From Bifidobacterium myosotis (GTDB taxonomy: Bacteria; Actinomycetota; Actinomycetes; Actinomycetales; Bifidobacteriaceae), in contig NZ_MWWW01000015.1 in the NCBI RefSeq assembly GCF_002259745.1, positions 1 through 64,000 on the forward strand: 64,000 nucleotides of DNA, given 5' to 3'. The stretch's first letter is position 1; every line of letters begins with the position of its first letter. Both the position numbers and the translations under genes were made by a program. Of the stretch, positions 42,764 to 50,736 are shown in pieces. Below the pieces are notes generated by a model, which saw nothing but the letters and a program-made list of their open reading frames with translations, was not told the origin of the DNA and searched no databases.

Positions 42764-42938
42764 CCGACTGGACTGAACTGGCTGGTCGACCGGCCTCGGC
42801 GACCTGGCGGACGTGCGGATCGACGGACATGGTCATCGAGCGGAGCGTCGACTGACCGACCGGGCAGTGCCGACCAACCGGGCAGCGACAATCGTCGCTG
42901 CGCCGCGTGGTCATCAACGCGCAGCTCTTACCTGGACC

Positions 42939-43448
42939 TTATTTCTTGGAGGCGTTGACGGCGTCAACGGCCTTCTGCAGGGAGGCGGTGTGGGTCTTGT
43001 ACCAGTCGATCTGCTCGTTGAGCTTGTCGGTCGCGGCCTGATAGCCCTTGGTGTCCTCGGCCATGCAACCCTCGTATTCCGGGGTTTCGGCACCCAGTTC
43101 CTTGTTCAGGGCGTCGAGCGTGGAGGAGTCCTTGACGTCCTTCCCGGTGAGGGCGGCAGCTGCGGACGCATCGCCGTTGACAAGGTTGTTGTAGTCGTTG
43201 GTGGCATTGCGCATCTCCTCGGAGGCGGTGGCGCAAGCGGCGACTGCGTTGTTGTACTGTGCGTCGGAGTAGGCCCGGTAGCCGAACACTGCAGCGATGG
43301 CGACCACGGCCACCACCACGACCACGATGACGGCGGCGGCCCACTTCGGCAGGCCCTTCTTCTTGGCGGTATCGGCGGCTTTGGCGGCAGCGTTGGACTG
43401 GGAGTTTTCGGCAGTGCTCTGCGCGGCATTCTGATTCTCAGCGGACAT
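42939..43448 (-). CDS. Membrane-anchored hypothetical protein with exterior helical domain
   Basis: ATG at 43448 (MSAENQNAAQSTAENSQ) follows AAAGGAGAAG. The 169-residue protein has a charged Ala/Gln/Asn-rich lead, one transmembrane helix (WAAAVIVVVVVAVVAIAAVF, about residues 41-60) and about 105 exported residues. The outer part includes two Cys (ACATASEEM and YEGCMAED) that could pair, and a Lys-rich end. This layout is common among bifidobacterial envelope proteins of unknown role. The upstream 43449-43883 gap holds diverged dispersed repeats only. Confidence 0.72.
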   Translation of the reverse strand: MSAENQNAAQSTAENSQSNAAAKAADTAKKKGLPKWAAAVIVVVVVAVVAIAAVFGYRAYSDAQYNNAVAACATASEEMRNATNDYNNLVNGDASAAAALTGKDVKDSSTLDALNKELGAETPEYEGCMAEDTKGYQAATDKLNEQIDWYKTHTASLQKAVDAVNASKK

Positions 43449-43674
43449 GTTCTTCTCCTTTGCTGTGCTCTGATGTTCAGTGGGATTGGCGCGAATCGGC
43501 GGCAACCCAGGCGGCAACCCGTTAGGCAACGGGCATCTACAGTAACGGAAACGCCGCAAAACGCGAATCCGAGCCAGCGAACGTGGCACAAATCATGTCA
43601 CAGATTGAATGGAATGGATTGAATGGAGACGCTGGTTCCGCCTAACATGCCGTGGCATGCAAACGTGACGCCCG

Positions 43675-43800
43675 GCTACCCCTCAGTCCCGCTTCACAGG
43701 CCGAAGCCGCTGATCATGAAACCAAAGCTAGTGGTCTGCCTCGTTAATAACTGAGGTCTTCACCTTTTTCTTCCCCAGCCAGCTTCGCGGACAGCCCATC
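43675..43800 (+). repeat. Diverged dispersed palindromic repeat
   Basis: Starts CTACCCCTCAGTCCCGCTTC and shows GGCCGAAGCC, then GTTAATAACTGAG, where other units read CGTTGATTAATTCA; a fragment AGCCAGCTTCGCGG follows at 43779. Upstream, TTGAATGGA is repeated near 43605-43626. Otherwise the 43449-43883 gap is empty. Confidence 0.55.
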
Positions 43801-43876
43801 GTCAGAGAGAACCGATACCACTCAAGTAGCTGCGAGACAGACCATAGTATGTCAATTCTGGTTTGACAGAGCTAAA

Positions 43877-43904
43877 ACAAAAACCCTCGCAAAACTTGCG
43901 AGGG
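43877..43904 (-). terminator. Intrinsic terminator downstream of tRNA-Gln
   Basis: CCCTCGCAA and TTGCGAGGG pair around AAC (43884-43904); on the minus strand the stem is followed by TTTTTGTTTT. It begins five bases past the tRNA's CCA end. Confidence 0.9.
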
Positions 43905-43908
43905 TCAT

Positions 43909-43983
43909 TGGCTGGGGTGCCTGGACTCGAACCAAGAATGGCTGAACCAGAATCAGCTGTGTTGCCAATTACACCACACCCCA
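43909..43983 (-). tRNA. tRNA-Gln (anticodon CTG)
   Basis: On the minus strand the acceptor TGGGGTG pairs with CACCCCA; discriminator G, and CCA is encoded. The anticodon stem GCTGA/TCAGC holds loop TTCTGGT with anticodon CTG, decoding CAG. T arm contains GGTTCGAGTCC. It lies next to tRNA-Glu and downstream of gltX. Confidence 0.95.
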
Positions 43984-44021
43984 ATTTGGCTGGCGTAGCA
44001 ACTCCGAAGAGTTGTTCGTCG

Positions 44022-44094
44022 TACCCCCAACCGGATTTGAACCGGTGTTGGCGCCGTGAGAGGGCGTAGTCCTAGACCGCTAGACGATGGGGGC
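44022..44094 (-). tRNA. tRNA-Glu (anticodon CTC), copy 1
   Basis: 73 bases, acceptor GCCCCCA with TGGGGGT, discriminator A, no encoded CCA. The anticodon loop CTCTCAC carries CTC, decoding GAG. T arm ACCGGTTCAAATCCGGT. Identical to the copy at 44335-44407, including about 20 bp of upstream sequence. Confidence 0.95.
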
Positions 44095-44293
44095 ATATTC
44101 AGTTTTCACTGGCTGCTCGGCGAACCGCGCAACAGGTGTATATATTACACGCCGAGCTCTTGAACGCAAGTCTCGGCGTGTCGCCCGTATTTGCAAGGAT
44201 TTCCGCCAATCAGGTGCAGTGACCCAGGCGCTGCAAAAGTTCCTATAGCCCGAACCAAGAGCACCGCAAAATTCCTATAACCCTATGCCGGCG

Positions 44294-44326
44294 GAAAAAC
44301 AAAAAGACCCCGGACGAACCGGGGTC
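44294..44326 (-). terminator. Intrinsic terminator downstream of tRNA-Glu copy 2
   Basis: GACCCCGG and CCGGGGTC pair around ACGAA (44306-44326); on the minus strand TTTTTGTTTTT follows. This separates the two tRNA-Glu transcription units. Confidence 0.9.
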
Positions 44327-44334
44327 CGAAGTCG

Positions 44335-44407
44335 TACCCCCAACCGGATTTGAACCGGTGTTGGCGCCGTGAGAGGGCGTAGTCCTAGACCGCTAGACGA
44401 TGGGGGC
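44335..44407 (-). tRNA. tRNA-Glu (anticodon CTC), copy 2
   Basis: Identical in all 73 bases to the copy at 44022-44094, with the same anticodon CTC. The shared upstream block CATATTCAGTTTTCACTGGC (44408 and 44095) shows that the duplication included the promoter-proximal region. Confidence 0.95.
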
Positions 44408-44573
44408 ATATTCAGTTTTCACTGGCCGCGGCGCAAACCACAACGACTGAATAATATACGGGAATCGTCCACAGCCGTCAACTACGGCGTGTCACATTGT
44501 GATTGCTCAGTTGACAAGGTGTGCGACGCATGGCAGCTCACAGCACAATCGCTCTTCAATCATGTCAGGCCAT

Positions 44574-44691
44574 TTATTTGGTGGATTTGACGTTCATTTG
44601 GTAGGTAGCGTCCGAGAGGCACCCGCAGAAACCCGCCATATCAACGGTTGACACGGCGGGTCACCTACCGAATAAACGCCAAATTCACCAA
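44574..44691. repeat. Large imperfect inverted repeat
   Basis: TTTGGTGGATTTGACGTT (44577-44594) and the following ATTTGGTAGGT pair with ACCTACCGAAT and AACGCCAAATTCACCAAA (44663-44691). About 25 of 30 positions match. A second hairpin, ACCCGCC/GGCGGGT (44631-44661), lies inside. No gene is in 44408-44921. Confidence 0.75.
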
Positions 44692-44802
44692 ACGAATGCA
44701 TGCGTTCGGCATTTCAAGCGATAGAAGGGTAGAGCGACACATGCGGCGCTTCGAATATGCGAAAGGCGGGCATCCGCAATCGTACGGATGCCCGCCTTTA
44801 AC

Positions 44803-44918
44803 TCCCCTCAGTCAGCCTTCGCCCGACAGCTCCCCTCGCAGAGAGGAGCCAAGGACAGGCGAAAGCCCATCGTACCTGCCGGATTCCAGCTCCCCTCAGG
44901 AGAGGGGAGCCAGGATGG
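44803..44918 (+). repeat. Dispersed palindromic repeat units downstream of gltX
   Basis: Two diverged units, ending GAGAGGAGCCA (44842-44852) and GGAGAGGGGAGCCA (44899-44912). The second includes the palindrome CTCCCCTCAGGAGAGGGGAG (44890-44909), placed where a terminator for gltX would be on the minus strand. Confidence 0.65.
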
Positions 44919-44921
44919 GGC

Positions 44922-46442
44922 TCACAGATGAGCGCGCAGTCCCTTGAGACGTGCGACAGTGAGCGGCTTGCCCACGATCTCCATCGACTCGAACAGCGGC
45001 GGGGAGACGCGACGGCCAGACATGGCCACACGAACCGGGCCGAAGGCGAGACGCGGCTTGTAGCCACCGTCCTCCACCAAGGCCTTGTTCAGCGTTTCGT
45101 GCAGGTGGTCGGTCTTCCAGTCGGCCTCGTCCACGCCTTCGAGCGCGGCGATGGCGGCGTCGAGCACTTCGCCGGCGGAGTCCTTGAGCTGCTTGCGGGC
45201 ATCGTCGGCGGGTTCCAGATATTCCTCGGTGGAGAGGAGCGACCCGACCATGCCGGCCACCTCGCCCAGCAGACGTACACGCGGCTGGACCAGCGGTGCG
45301 GCGGCGGTCAGAATCTCCTGCTCACGGGCGGTCAGGGCGTCCCAGTCGTCGGCGGAGACCACGCCGTCGCGCTTGAGGTACGGCACGGAACGGCGCAGGA
45401 AGTCGGCCGGGTCAAGCATACGGATGTGCTCGGCGTTGATGGAGATGGCCTTGTCAAGGTCGAAGCGGGCCGGGTTGGCCTTGACGTCGCGCACGTCGAA
45501 CTTGGCGATCATCTCATCCATCGTGAACACGTCGCGGTCCGGAGCGATGGACCAGCCGAGCAGGGCCAGGTAGTTGAGCAGGCCCTCGCGGATGAAGCCG
45601 GCGTCGCGGTGGTTGAACAGGTTGGATTCCGGATCGCGCTTGGAGAGCTTCTTGTTGCCCTGGCCCATCACGTACGGCATGTGGCCGAACAGCGGGGTGG
45701 TCTTGGCGATGCCGAGCGCCTCGAGGTAACGGTAAAGCACGATCTGGCGCGGGGTGGAGCTGAGCAGGTCCTCGCCGCGCAGCACCACGTTGATGTCCAT
45801 CATCGCGTCGTCCACCGGATTGGTGAGCGTGTACAGGGCGTCGCCGTTCGGGCGCACGATCACGTAGTCCGGCACGGAACCGGCCTTGAATTCGATGCGG
45901 CCACGGATGAGGTCGTCAAAAGCGATGTCCTCGTCGGGCATGCGGATACGCAGCGCAGGCTTGCGGCCCTCGGCGCGGAAGGCGGCCTTCTGCTCCTCGG
46001 TGAGGTCACGGTCGTAGCCGTCGTAGCCGAACTCGGCCGGGCGTCCGGCGGCGATGTTGCGCTCCTTGATTTCCTCCGGGGTGGAGAAGGACTCGTAGGC
46101 GTAGCCGGCCTCGAGCAGCTTGGCGGCAACGTCCTTGTAGATGTCGGTGCGCTCGGACTGGCGGTACGGGCCATGGGGGCCGCCCACGTCGATGCCCTCG
46201 TCCCAGTCGATGCCGAGCCAGCGCAGGGCCTCGAGGATCTGGTTGTAGCTTTCCTCGGAGTCGCGGGCGGCGTCGGTGTCCTCGATACGGAAGATCAGCT
46301 TGCCGCCGGTGGCGCGGGCCTCGGCCCAGTTGAACAGTGCGGTGCGGACCATGCCCACATGCGGGGTGCCGGTCGGCGACGGGCAGAAGCGGACGCGAAC
46401 GTTCGCGGGGAGTTCGGGTTTGGTGTTTTCAGCATCAGTCAT
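44922..46442 (-). CDS. gltX: Glutamyl-tRNA synthetase
   Basis: Charges tRNA-Glu and, in organisms that use the transamidation route, tRNA-Gln with glutamate. Start 46442 ([20 protein letters not shown]) is preceded by a weak site. The 506-residue protein shows the class I signatures: [10 protein letters not shown] near residue 22-31 (HIGH motif as HVG) and KKLSKRD near 250-260 (KMSKS equivalent), followed by the helical anticodon-binding domain. Length is normal for bacterial GluRS. Three tRNAs for Gln and Glu lie just downstream on the same strand. Confidence 0.96.
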   Translation of the reverse strand: MTDAENTKPELPANVRVRFCPSPTGTPHVGMVRTALFNWAEARATGGKLIFRIEDTDAARDSEESYNQILEALRWLGIDWDEGIDVGGPHGPYRQSERTDIYKDVAAKLLEAGYAYESFSTPEEIKERNIAAGRPAEFGYDGYDRDLTEEQKAAFRAEGRKPALRIRMPDEDIAFDDLIRGRIEFKAGSVPDYVIVRPNGDALYTLTNPVDDAMMDINVVLRGEDLLSSTPRQIVLYRYLEALGIAKTTPLFGHMPYVMGQGNKKLSKRDPESNLFNHRDAGFIREGLLNYLALLGWSIAPDRDVFTMDEMIAKFDVRDVKANPARFDLDKAISINAEHIRMLDPADFLRRSVPYLKRDGVVSADDWDALTAREQEILTAAAPLVQPRVRLLGEVAGMVGSLLSTEEYLEPADDARKQLKDSAGEVLDAAIAALEGVDEADWKTDHLHETLNKALVEDGGYKPRLAFGPVRVAMSGRRVSPPLFESMEIVGKPLTVARLKGLRAHL

Positions 46443-47823
46443 AAGCACCCACTTTAGAACTGCCCTTGGGCAGAATTCCGCCAATCCGTTGCGATGGCCG
46501 GGAAACGGCTTGGTGGAGCCGTTTTCTGGGGATGCAAGGGCGAGAGGCGAGGGGGCGAGGGGGCGAGACACCTTCTCTCAACCCTCCCCATACACGGAAT
46601 GACCTGGATGTTGCCGATGGTAATGGCGCCGTCGTCTCAGCCCTCTCATACACGGGACGACCGGAATCCCACACCGAATGCAAGCCGATCCCGCGGGCAT
46701 GTAGCCTAAGGCGACCGGACCTCCGTTTGGCTGCATGGCGGAGTTGAATGCCATGCCCTTGCCGCATGCCACCATCGTCGCCACCACTGCCGCCGGAACT
46801 TGCCGGAGCCGCCGCGGAACACTGTCGCCGGTGTCACCGCCATTGTTGGAGCCGCCGTGGATTCACGGGCAGCACATTCCGCAAACGGCGGGCACCGATT
46901 TCTCAATTCCCGCTCCGCAAATATGCCACAGCACCGTCGCAGCCAAGCCAACGTATGGCCGGATGAACGCGCTGACTCTCAATCCGCTATCGCCAACGAG
47001 CCAGCAGCTGGCTCTTTGGCACCGCTAACTCGCTTAGCGTCGCCAAAAAGCCAGACCCTGGCTCTTCTACGCCGAAAATCATGTTCTACGCATCGCCAAA
47101 TAGCCACCGGATGGCCTCACAACGCCGCTCACTCACTCAGTGGCGTCAACAAGCCATTCCATGGCCAAACGGCAACGCCAAATATCATCCCAGAATCACC
47201 AAATAGCCACGCACTGGCTCGCCGGCACCGCTGACGCCCTCAGCGTCGCCAAAAAGCCAGACCTTGGCTCTCCCACACCGAAGCAATTGTCAGCAGGCCA
47301 GCCCGGCGAACAGGACGGCCCAATCCTGAGCCTGGGAATCGTCTTCGCGGGAGTCGTGTCGCTCGGTGTTGGTGTCAAGGTTCATGTTCATCGTCGTTCC
47401 TTACTACATCGTTGTTCTCTATCGGTCTGCGCCGAAAGCATCATCGGCTTCCTCGGCCCCGTCTCCGCGACCGTGCGCATATAAGATTGATGTTAGCGCA
47501 AACAGTCACAATAAGCATCATTGGTACGTCTCATTCTGTATCGTTTTGATAACGATTGCGCGAATAACGCACAAATCTCGGTGGAATTCATCAGGCGAGC
47601 CGTTATCGGCCCCGCCCATACAGACGAACCCAGACGACGTCTATGGCGGACGCCGAGCACCAGCCCTGCCCGGCACCAGCCCTACCCGGCGACAGCCCTA
47701 CCCGACACCAGCACAGGCGAATCCCCGGCAATATTCAGACGATATTCACTGCATATGTTGGGTTTTGGTGAAAAAGCTGGAAGAATGGAGCAGGACGACA
47801 CAGTCCTGATGAAAGGGGAATCA
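46443..47823. other. 1.4-kb gene-free region
   Basis: No frame here looks like protein. The first 550 bp are unremarkable; 46997-47305 is a hairpin repeat array; 47306-47823 contains an AT-richer stretch (47480-47600), probably the promoter region of the DUF805 gene, and short CAGCCCTACCCG repeats near 47660-47705. Confidence 0.6.
46997..47305. repeat. Three ~103-bp tandem units, each with small hairpins
   Basis: Six AGCCA-nnnnn-TGGC(T) mini-hairpins start at 46999, 47049, 47102, 47152, 47205 and 47255: spacings alternate 50, 53, 50, 53, 50. A second hairpin type (CGCT...AGCG, e.g. CGCTAACTCGCTTAGCG at 47023) recurs near 47126 and 47230. The CGCCAAA lead repeats before each AGCCA. Confidence 0.85.
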
Positions 47824-49368
47824 ATGACTGATCCCAACAATGCGCCGAACATCCCGAACGTGCCGCTGCCCGCGGCTCCCAACGGCGCAGCACCGAACGC
47901 ATCAAATAATCCAAGCACGAACGCACAAAACCCGGCTTATCCGAGCACCTACCCAAGCTACGGCTCAGCACCATCCTACGGTCAGGCCCAGGGACAGAAC
48001 GGTGATCCATACGCGGCCCAGAACCAGCAGTATGCGTATGCGCCGCAATACGGCGCCCCCACAGACCCGCAGGCGCCCGCCGGTCAACCGCAGTATGGCG
48101 CTCCGGCATCGACGACTCCGGCGACCCCCGTACCGCCCACTCCGTCCGCACCGTACGGCCCGGCAGCAGGAGGCAATCCGTACGACGGACAGAATCCGTA
48201 CGGCAACCAGAACATCTACAATCAGGCCCCGCCGTCCTACAACCAGTACTCCCAGTTCGCCGCGCCATCCGCCGGCATGACGACCGGCGTCATCCCACTG
48301 GACCAGCCCTACTACGGCTGTCCGTTCCCGGAGGCGTTCCTGCGCTTCTGGAAGAAGTACGTGGTGTTCACCGGCCGCGCCTCCCGCAGCGAATACTGGT
48401 GGTGGACCTTGGCCGCCCTGGGCATCAACATCGTTCTGGGCATCATCGCCGATGTCTCGGATGACAAGCTCGCTTTCCTGACCGGCATCTGGAGTCTGGC
48501 GGTCTTCATACCGGGACTCGCGGTGTCCGTACGACGTCTGCACGACATCAACAAATCCGGTTGGTGGCTTGCCGCGCTCTACGGTGTCATGGTCATCGGC
48601 GTCATCCTCATGATCGCGGGCGGCGGTGCCGCGCTGTTCGGCGGCTTCCTCGGCTTCTCGCACGGCGACTACAACAACGTCTATGGAGCGGCCGCCGCAG
48701 GAGGATTCGGCATCATGGTGATCGGGTGGCTGGCGATCATGATTGCCAGCATCGTGCTCCTCGTGTTCATGTGCCTGCCGAGCAAGCCGGAAGGCGCGCG
48801 CTTCGACGCGCAGCCCGGCGCCGGCAATGCCGCGTTCGGCGCTCCCGCTGCCCCCGCGTACGGCCAGCCGGCAGCCGCGGCTCCTTACGCGGCCCCGACC
48901 TCAACGCCGAACAACGGATATGACCCGAACTACGGTTCGACGGCCTCCGCATACAGCCAGCCGACCGCGCCGAGCCCGTTCGACGCCGCGCCGACTGGCG
49001 CACCGACGGCACCGGAGACCCCGGCCCCGGCATACGGCCAGCAGCCCTTCTCGACTCCCGCATATGGGCAGAACGCCGCACCGGTCTCGCCGTCCGCGAC
49101 GCCGTCCGTTCCGTTCGGGTCAGGCACTCCGGACGCATCGTCCGCCCCGCTGCCGGAATACGGCCAGCCTGTCCCGCCGGCCCCGACGGTCCCGGCATCG
49201 GTAACGCCGCAATCCACCGCGACTCCGACGGTTCCGGCCTCCGCGACGTACAGTCCTTCCGCAGCACCGGCCGAGGAACCGGTCAGCGACGAGACCGTGC
49301 TGTCCCCGCATGCGCCGGTCTCCCCCGAGGATGACAACGCCGCCCAGAAGCCGTGGCAGGGCCAATAA
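47824..49368 (+). CDS. DUF805 membrane protein with long Pro/Gln/Tyr-rich ends
   Basis: ATG at 47824 follows AAAGGGGAATCA. The 514-residue protein has about 165 residues of Pro/Gln/Tyr/Asn-rich sequence, then the DUF805 domain: FRFWKKYVVFTGRASRSEYW-type entry (residues ~175-195), helices, and SVRRLHDINKSGWW, the family hallmark, near 240. Four or five helices end near VFMCLPSKPEGARFD. The last 190 residues repeat AYGQ/PYA-type low complexity. DUF805 function is unknown; the flexible tails resemble those of proteins acting at the division site or cell surface, which is speculation. Confidence 0.85.
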   Translation: MTDPNNAPNIPNVPLPAAPNGAAPNASNNPSTNAQNPAYPSTYPSYGSAPSYGQAQGQNGDPYAAQNQQYAYAPQYGAPTDPQAPAGQPQYGAPASTTPATPVPPTPSAPYGPAAGGNPYDGQNPYGNQNIYNQAPPSYNQYSQFAAPSAGMTTGVIPLDQPYYGCPFPEAFLRFWKKYVVFTGRASRSEYWWWTLAALGINIVLGIIADVSDDKLAFLTGIWSLAVFIPGLAVSVRRLHDINKSGWWLAALYGVMVIGVILMIAGGGAALFGGFLGFSHGDYNNVYGAAAAGGFGIMVIGWLAIMIASIVLLVFMCLPSKPEGARFDAQPGAGNAAFGAPAAPAYGQPAAAAPYAAPTSTPNNGYDPNYGSTASAYSQPTAPSPFDAAPTGAPTAPETPAPAYGQQPFSTPAYGQNAAPVSPSATPSVPFGSGTPDASSAPLPEYGQPVPPAPTVPASVTPQSTATPTVPASATYSPSAAPAEEPVSDETVLSPHAPVSPEDDNAAQKPWQGQ

Positions 49369-49413
49369 CGGCGGACCGCCAAACACCGTCGCACAACAAT
49401 AAGCAACAAACAA

Positions 49414-49462
49414 CAATTGGGGTCTGTATCAGTGCATCAATCGCAGGTACAGACCCCAATTG
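49414..49462. terminator. 15-bp perfect inverted repeat after the DUF805 gene
   Basis: CAATTGGGGTCTGTA (49414-49428) pairs with TACAGACCCCAATTG (49448-49462), loop 19 bases, 46 bp after the DUF805 stop. No T-tract follows. Strength as a terminator is uncertain but position fits. Confidence 0.55.
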
Positions 49463-49663
49463 CATATCCATCTCAGCGGCATGAGCAGCGGCATGAGATT
49501 CTGCAAAAACCGCAACGTCAATCCACGCTCACGACACACACAAGCACAGGACACGCCAGCCGGTCAGCGTAGGCCCATCACCACTGGTCAATGCCAGTTG
49601 TGCTTGATGGCGAATCGGCGGCTCATGTCTCCAGTCCACCGCAAGTCAGGACCGGTATGGTCC

Positions 49664-49798
49664 GGCGCACAGAACAACGGCGCACAGAGCAACAGCGCAC
49701 AGAGCAACAGCGCACAGAGCAACAGCGCACAGAGCAACAGCGCACAGAGCAACAGCGCACAGAGCAACAGCGCACAGAGCAACAGCGCACAGAGCAAC
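49664..49798. repeat. 15-bp tandem repeat, nine units
   Basis: Nine units of AGCGCACAGAGCAAC; only the first two differ slightly. It ends two bases before the stop codon of the esterase-like gene on the minus strand, so it is its immediate 3' flank. Confidence 0.97.
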
Positions 49799-49800
49799 GG

Positions 49801-50628
49801 TCACGAAGCCGCAAAGGTGCGGCGCAACCAAGCCTCAGCCAGTTGCGGCCAGCTTTGCACGCATTCGACGACGTGGGCGTACCTGCTGGCACCGGCCGTC
49901 TCCTCGTCGCCCAGCGACAGGCCGTGACTACCTTCGGGGAAGAGGTGCGCCTCAACGCTCACGTCGGCGTCGCGGCAGGCCCCAATGAGCATGAGCGTGT
50001 TCTCCACCGGCACGCTGGTATCCGTCATGGTGTGCCAGACGAACACCGGCGGCGTCTTGGCGTCGATATGCCGTTCGATGGACAGACGCTCCAGCAACTC
50101 CTCATCGTCCGCCCGCTCACCCAGCAGGCAACGGAAGCTGCCACGATGAGCCAGCGGACCGGAAGTGACCACCGGATAGGCCAGCATCAGCGCATCCGGC
50201 CGCACCTCATCCGGGTTCAGACCGTGCGCACGAAGATCCTCATCGCCGGCCGCGGTGGCGAGATTCGCTGCCAGATGACCGCCGGCCGAAAAGCCCAGCA
50301 CCGCCACACGCTGAGGATCCACATGCCATTCGTCGGCATGGGCACGGATGAGTCGCATCGCCTCGCCCGCCTCGACCAGCGCCACCGGATACCGGCTGGG
50401 CCGGACCGAATACCGCAGTACGAACACGTTGAATCCCCGGCCAAGGAACCGCAGGGCCACCGGCTCGGACTCACGGTCGGAGGTCATCGCGTACCCGCCG
50501 CCGGGCAGAATCAGAATGGACGTGCGGCGCCGCGCCGGGTCCATTTCCGGGCTGTTGTCCGCCACATATCCGATGAACCGCGCCTCGCTGCCGTCAATGC
50601 CGGCGATCGTCCGCTCGATGTACTGCAT
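49801..50628 (-). CDS. Alpha/beta hydrolase, carbohydrate-esterase-like
   Basis: 275 residues; ATG at 50628 follows GAGGAGGG. The alpha/beta hydrolase core is complete: oxyanion segment LPGGGYAM near 41-48, nucleophile Ser114 in GFSAGG, acid in TMTDTSVPVEN, and His in EGSHGLS. No signal peptide, so cytoplasmic. The closest family I recall is the acetyl-xylan-esterase-like/BD-FAE group. It lies 108 bp downstream of the GH123-like glycosidase on the same strand, so removal of acetyl or other acyl groups from imported sugars is a reasonable guess. Substrate is not known. Confidence 0.85.
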   Translation of the reverse strand: MQYIERTIAGIDGSEARFIGYVADNSPEMDPARRRTSILILPGGGYAMTSDRESEPVALRFLGRGFNVFVLRYSVRPSRYPVALVEAGEAMRLIRAHADEWHVDPQRVAVLGFSAGGHLAANLATAAGDEDLRAHGLNPDEVRPDALMLAYPVVTSGPLAHRGSFRCLLGERADDEELLERLSIERHIDAKTPPVFVWHTMTDTSVPVENTLMLIGACRDADVSVEAHLFPEGSHGLSLGDEETAGASRYAHVVECVQSWPQLAEAWLRRTFAAS

Positions 50629-50736
50629 GATTCCCTCCTCACCCTCAATCAGGAACGTATTCCCCTTCTCACCATCATCGTAACCGTTCCGCGAGTCGAC
50701 TGACGGCGGAACCCCCAGCCGACCACGTCCATATGT

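Noticed and set aside
44369..44590. Plus-strand 73-codon frame
   Set aside because: It begins inside the antisense of tRNA-Glu copy 2 and has no ribosome binding site.
46997..47305. CRISPR array
   Set aside because: Repeat and spacer are not distinct: the whole 103-bp unit is repeated, including the would-be spacers. No cas genes are near.
49460..50703. Plus-strand frames through the 15-bp VNTR, encoding repeats such as QSNSA or EQQRT
   Set aside because: The repeat is divisible by three, so all frames stay open by construction. There is no good ribosome binding site, and the frames run into the antisense of the esterase gene.
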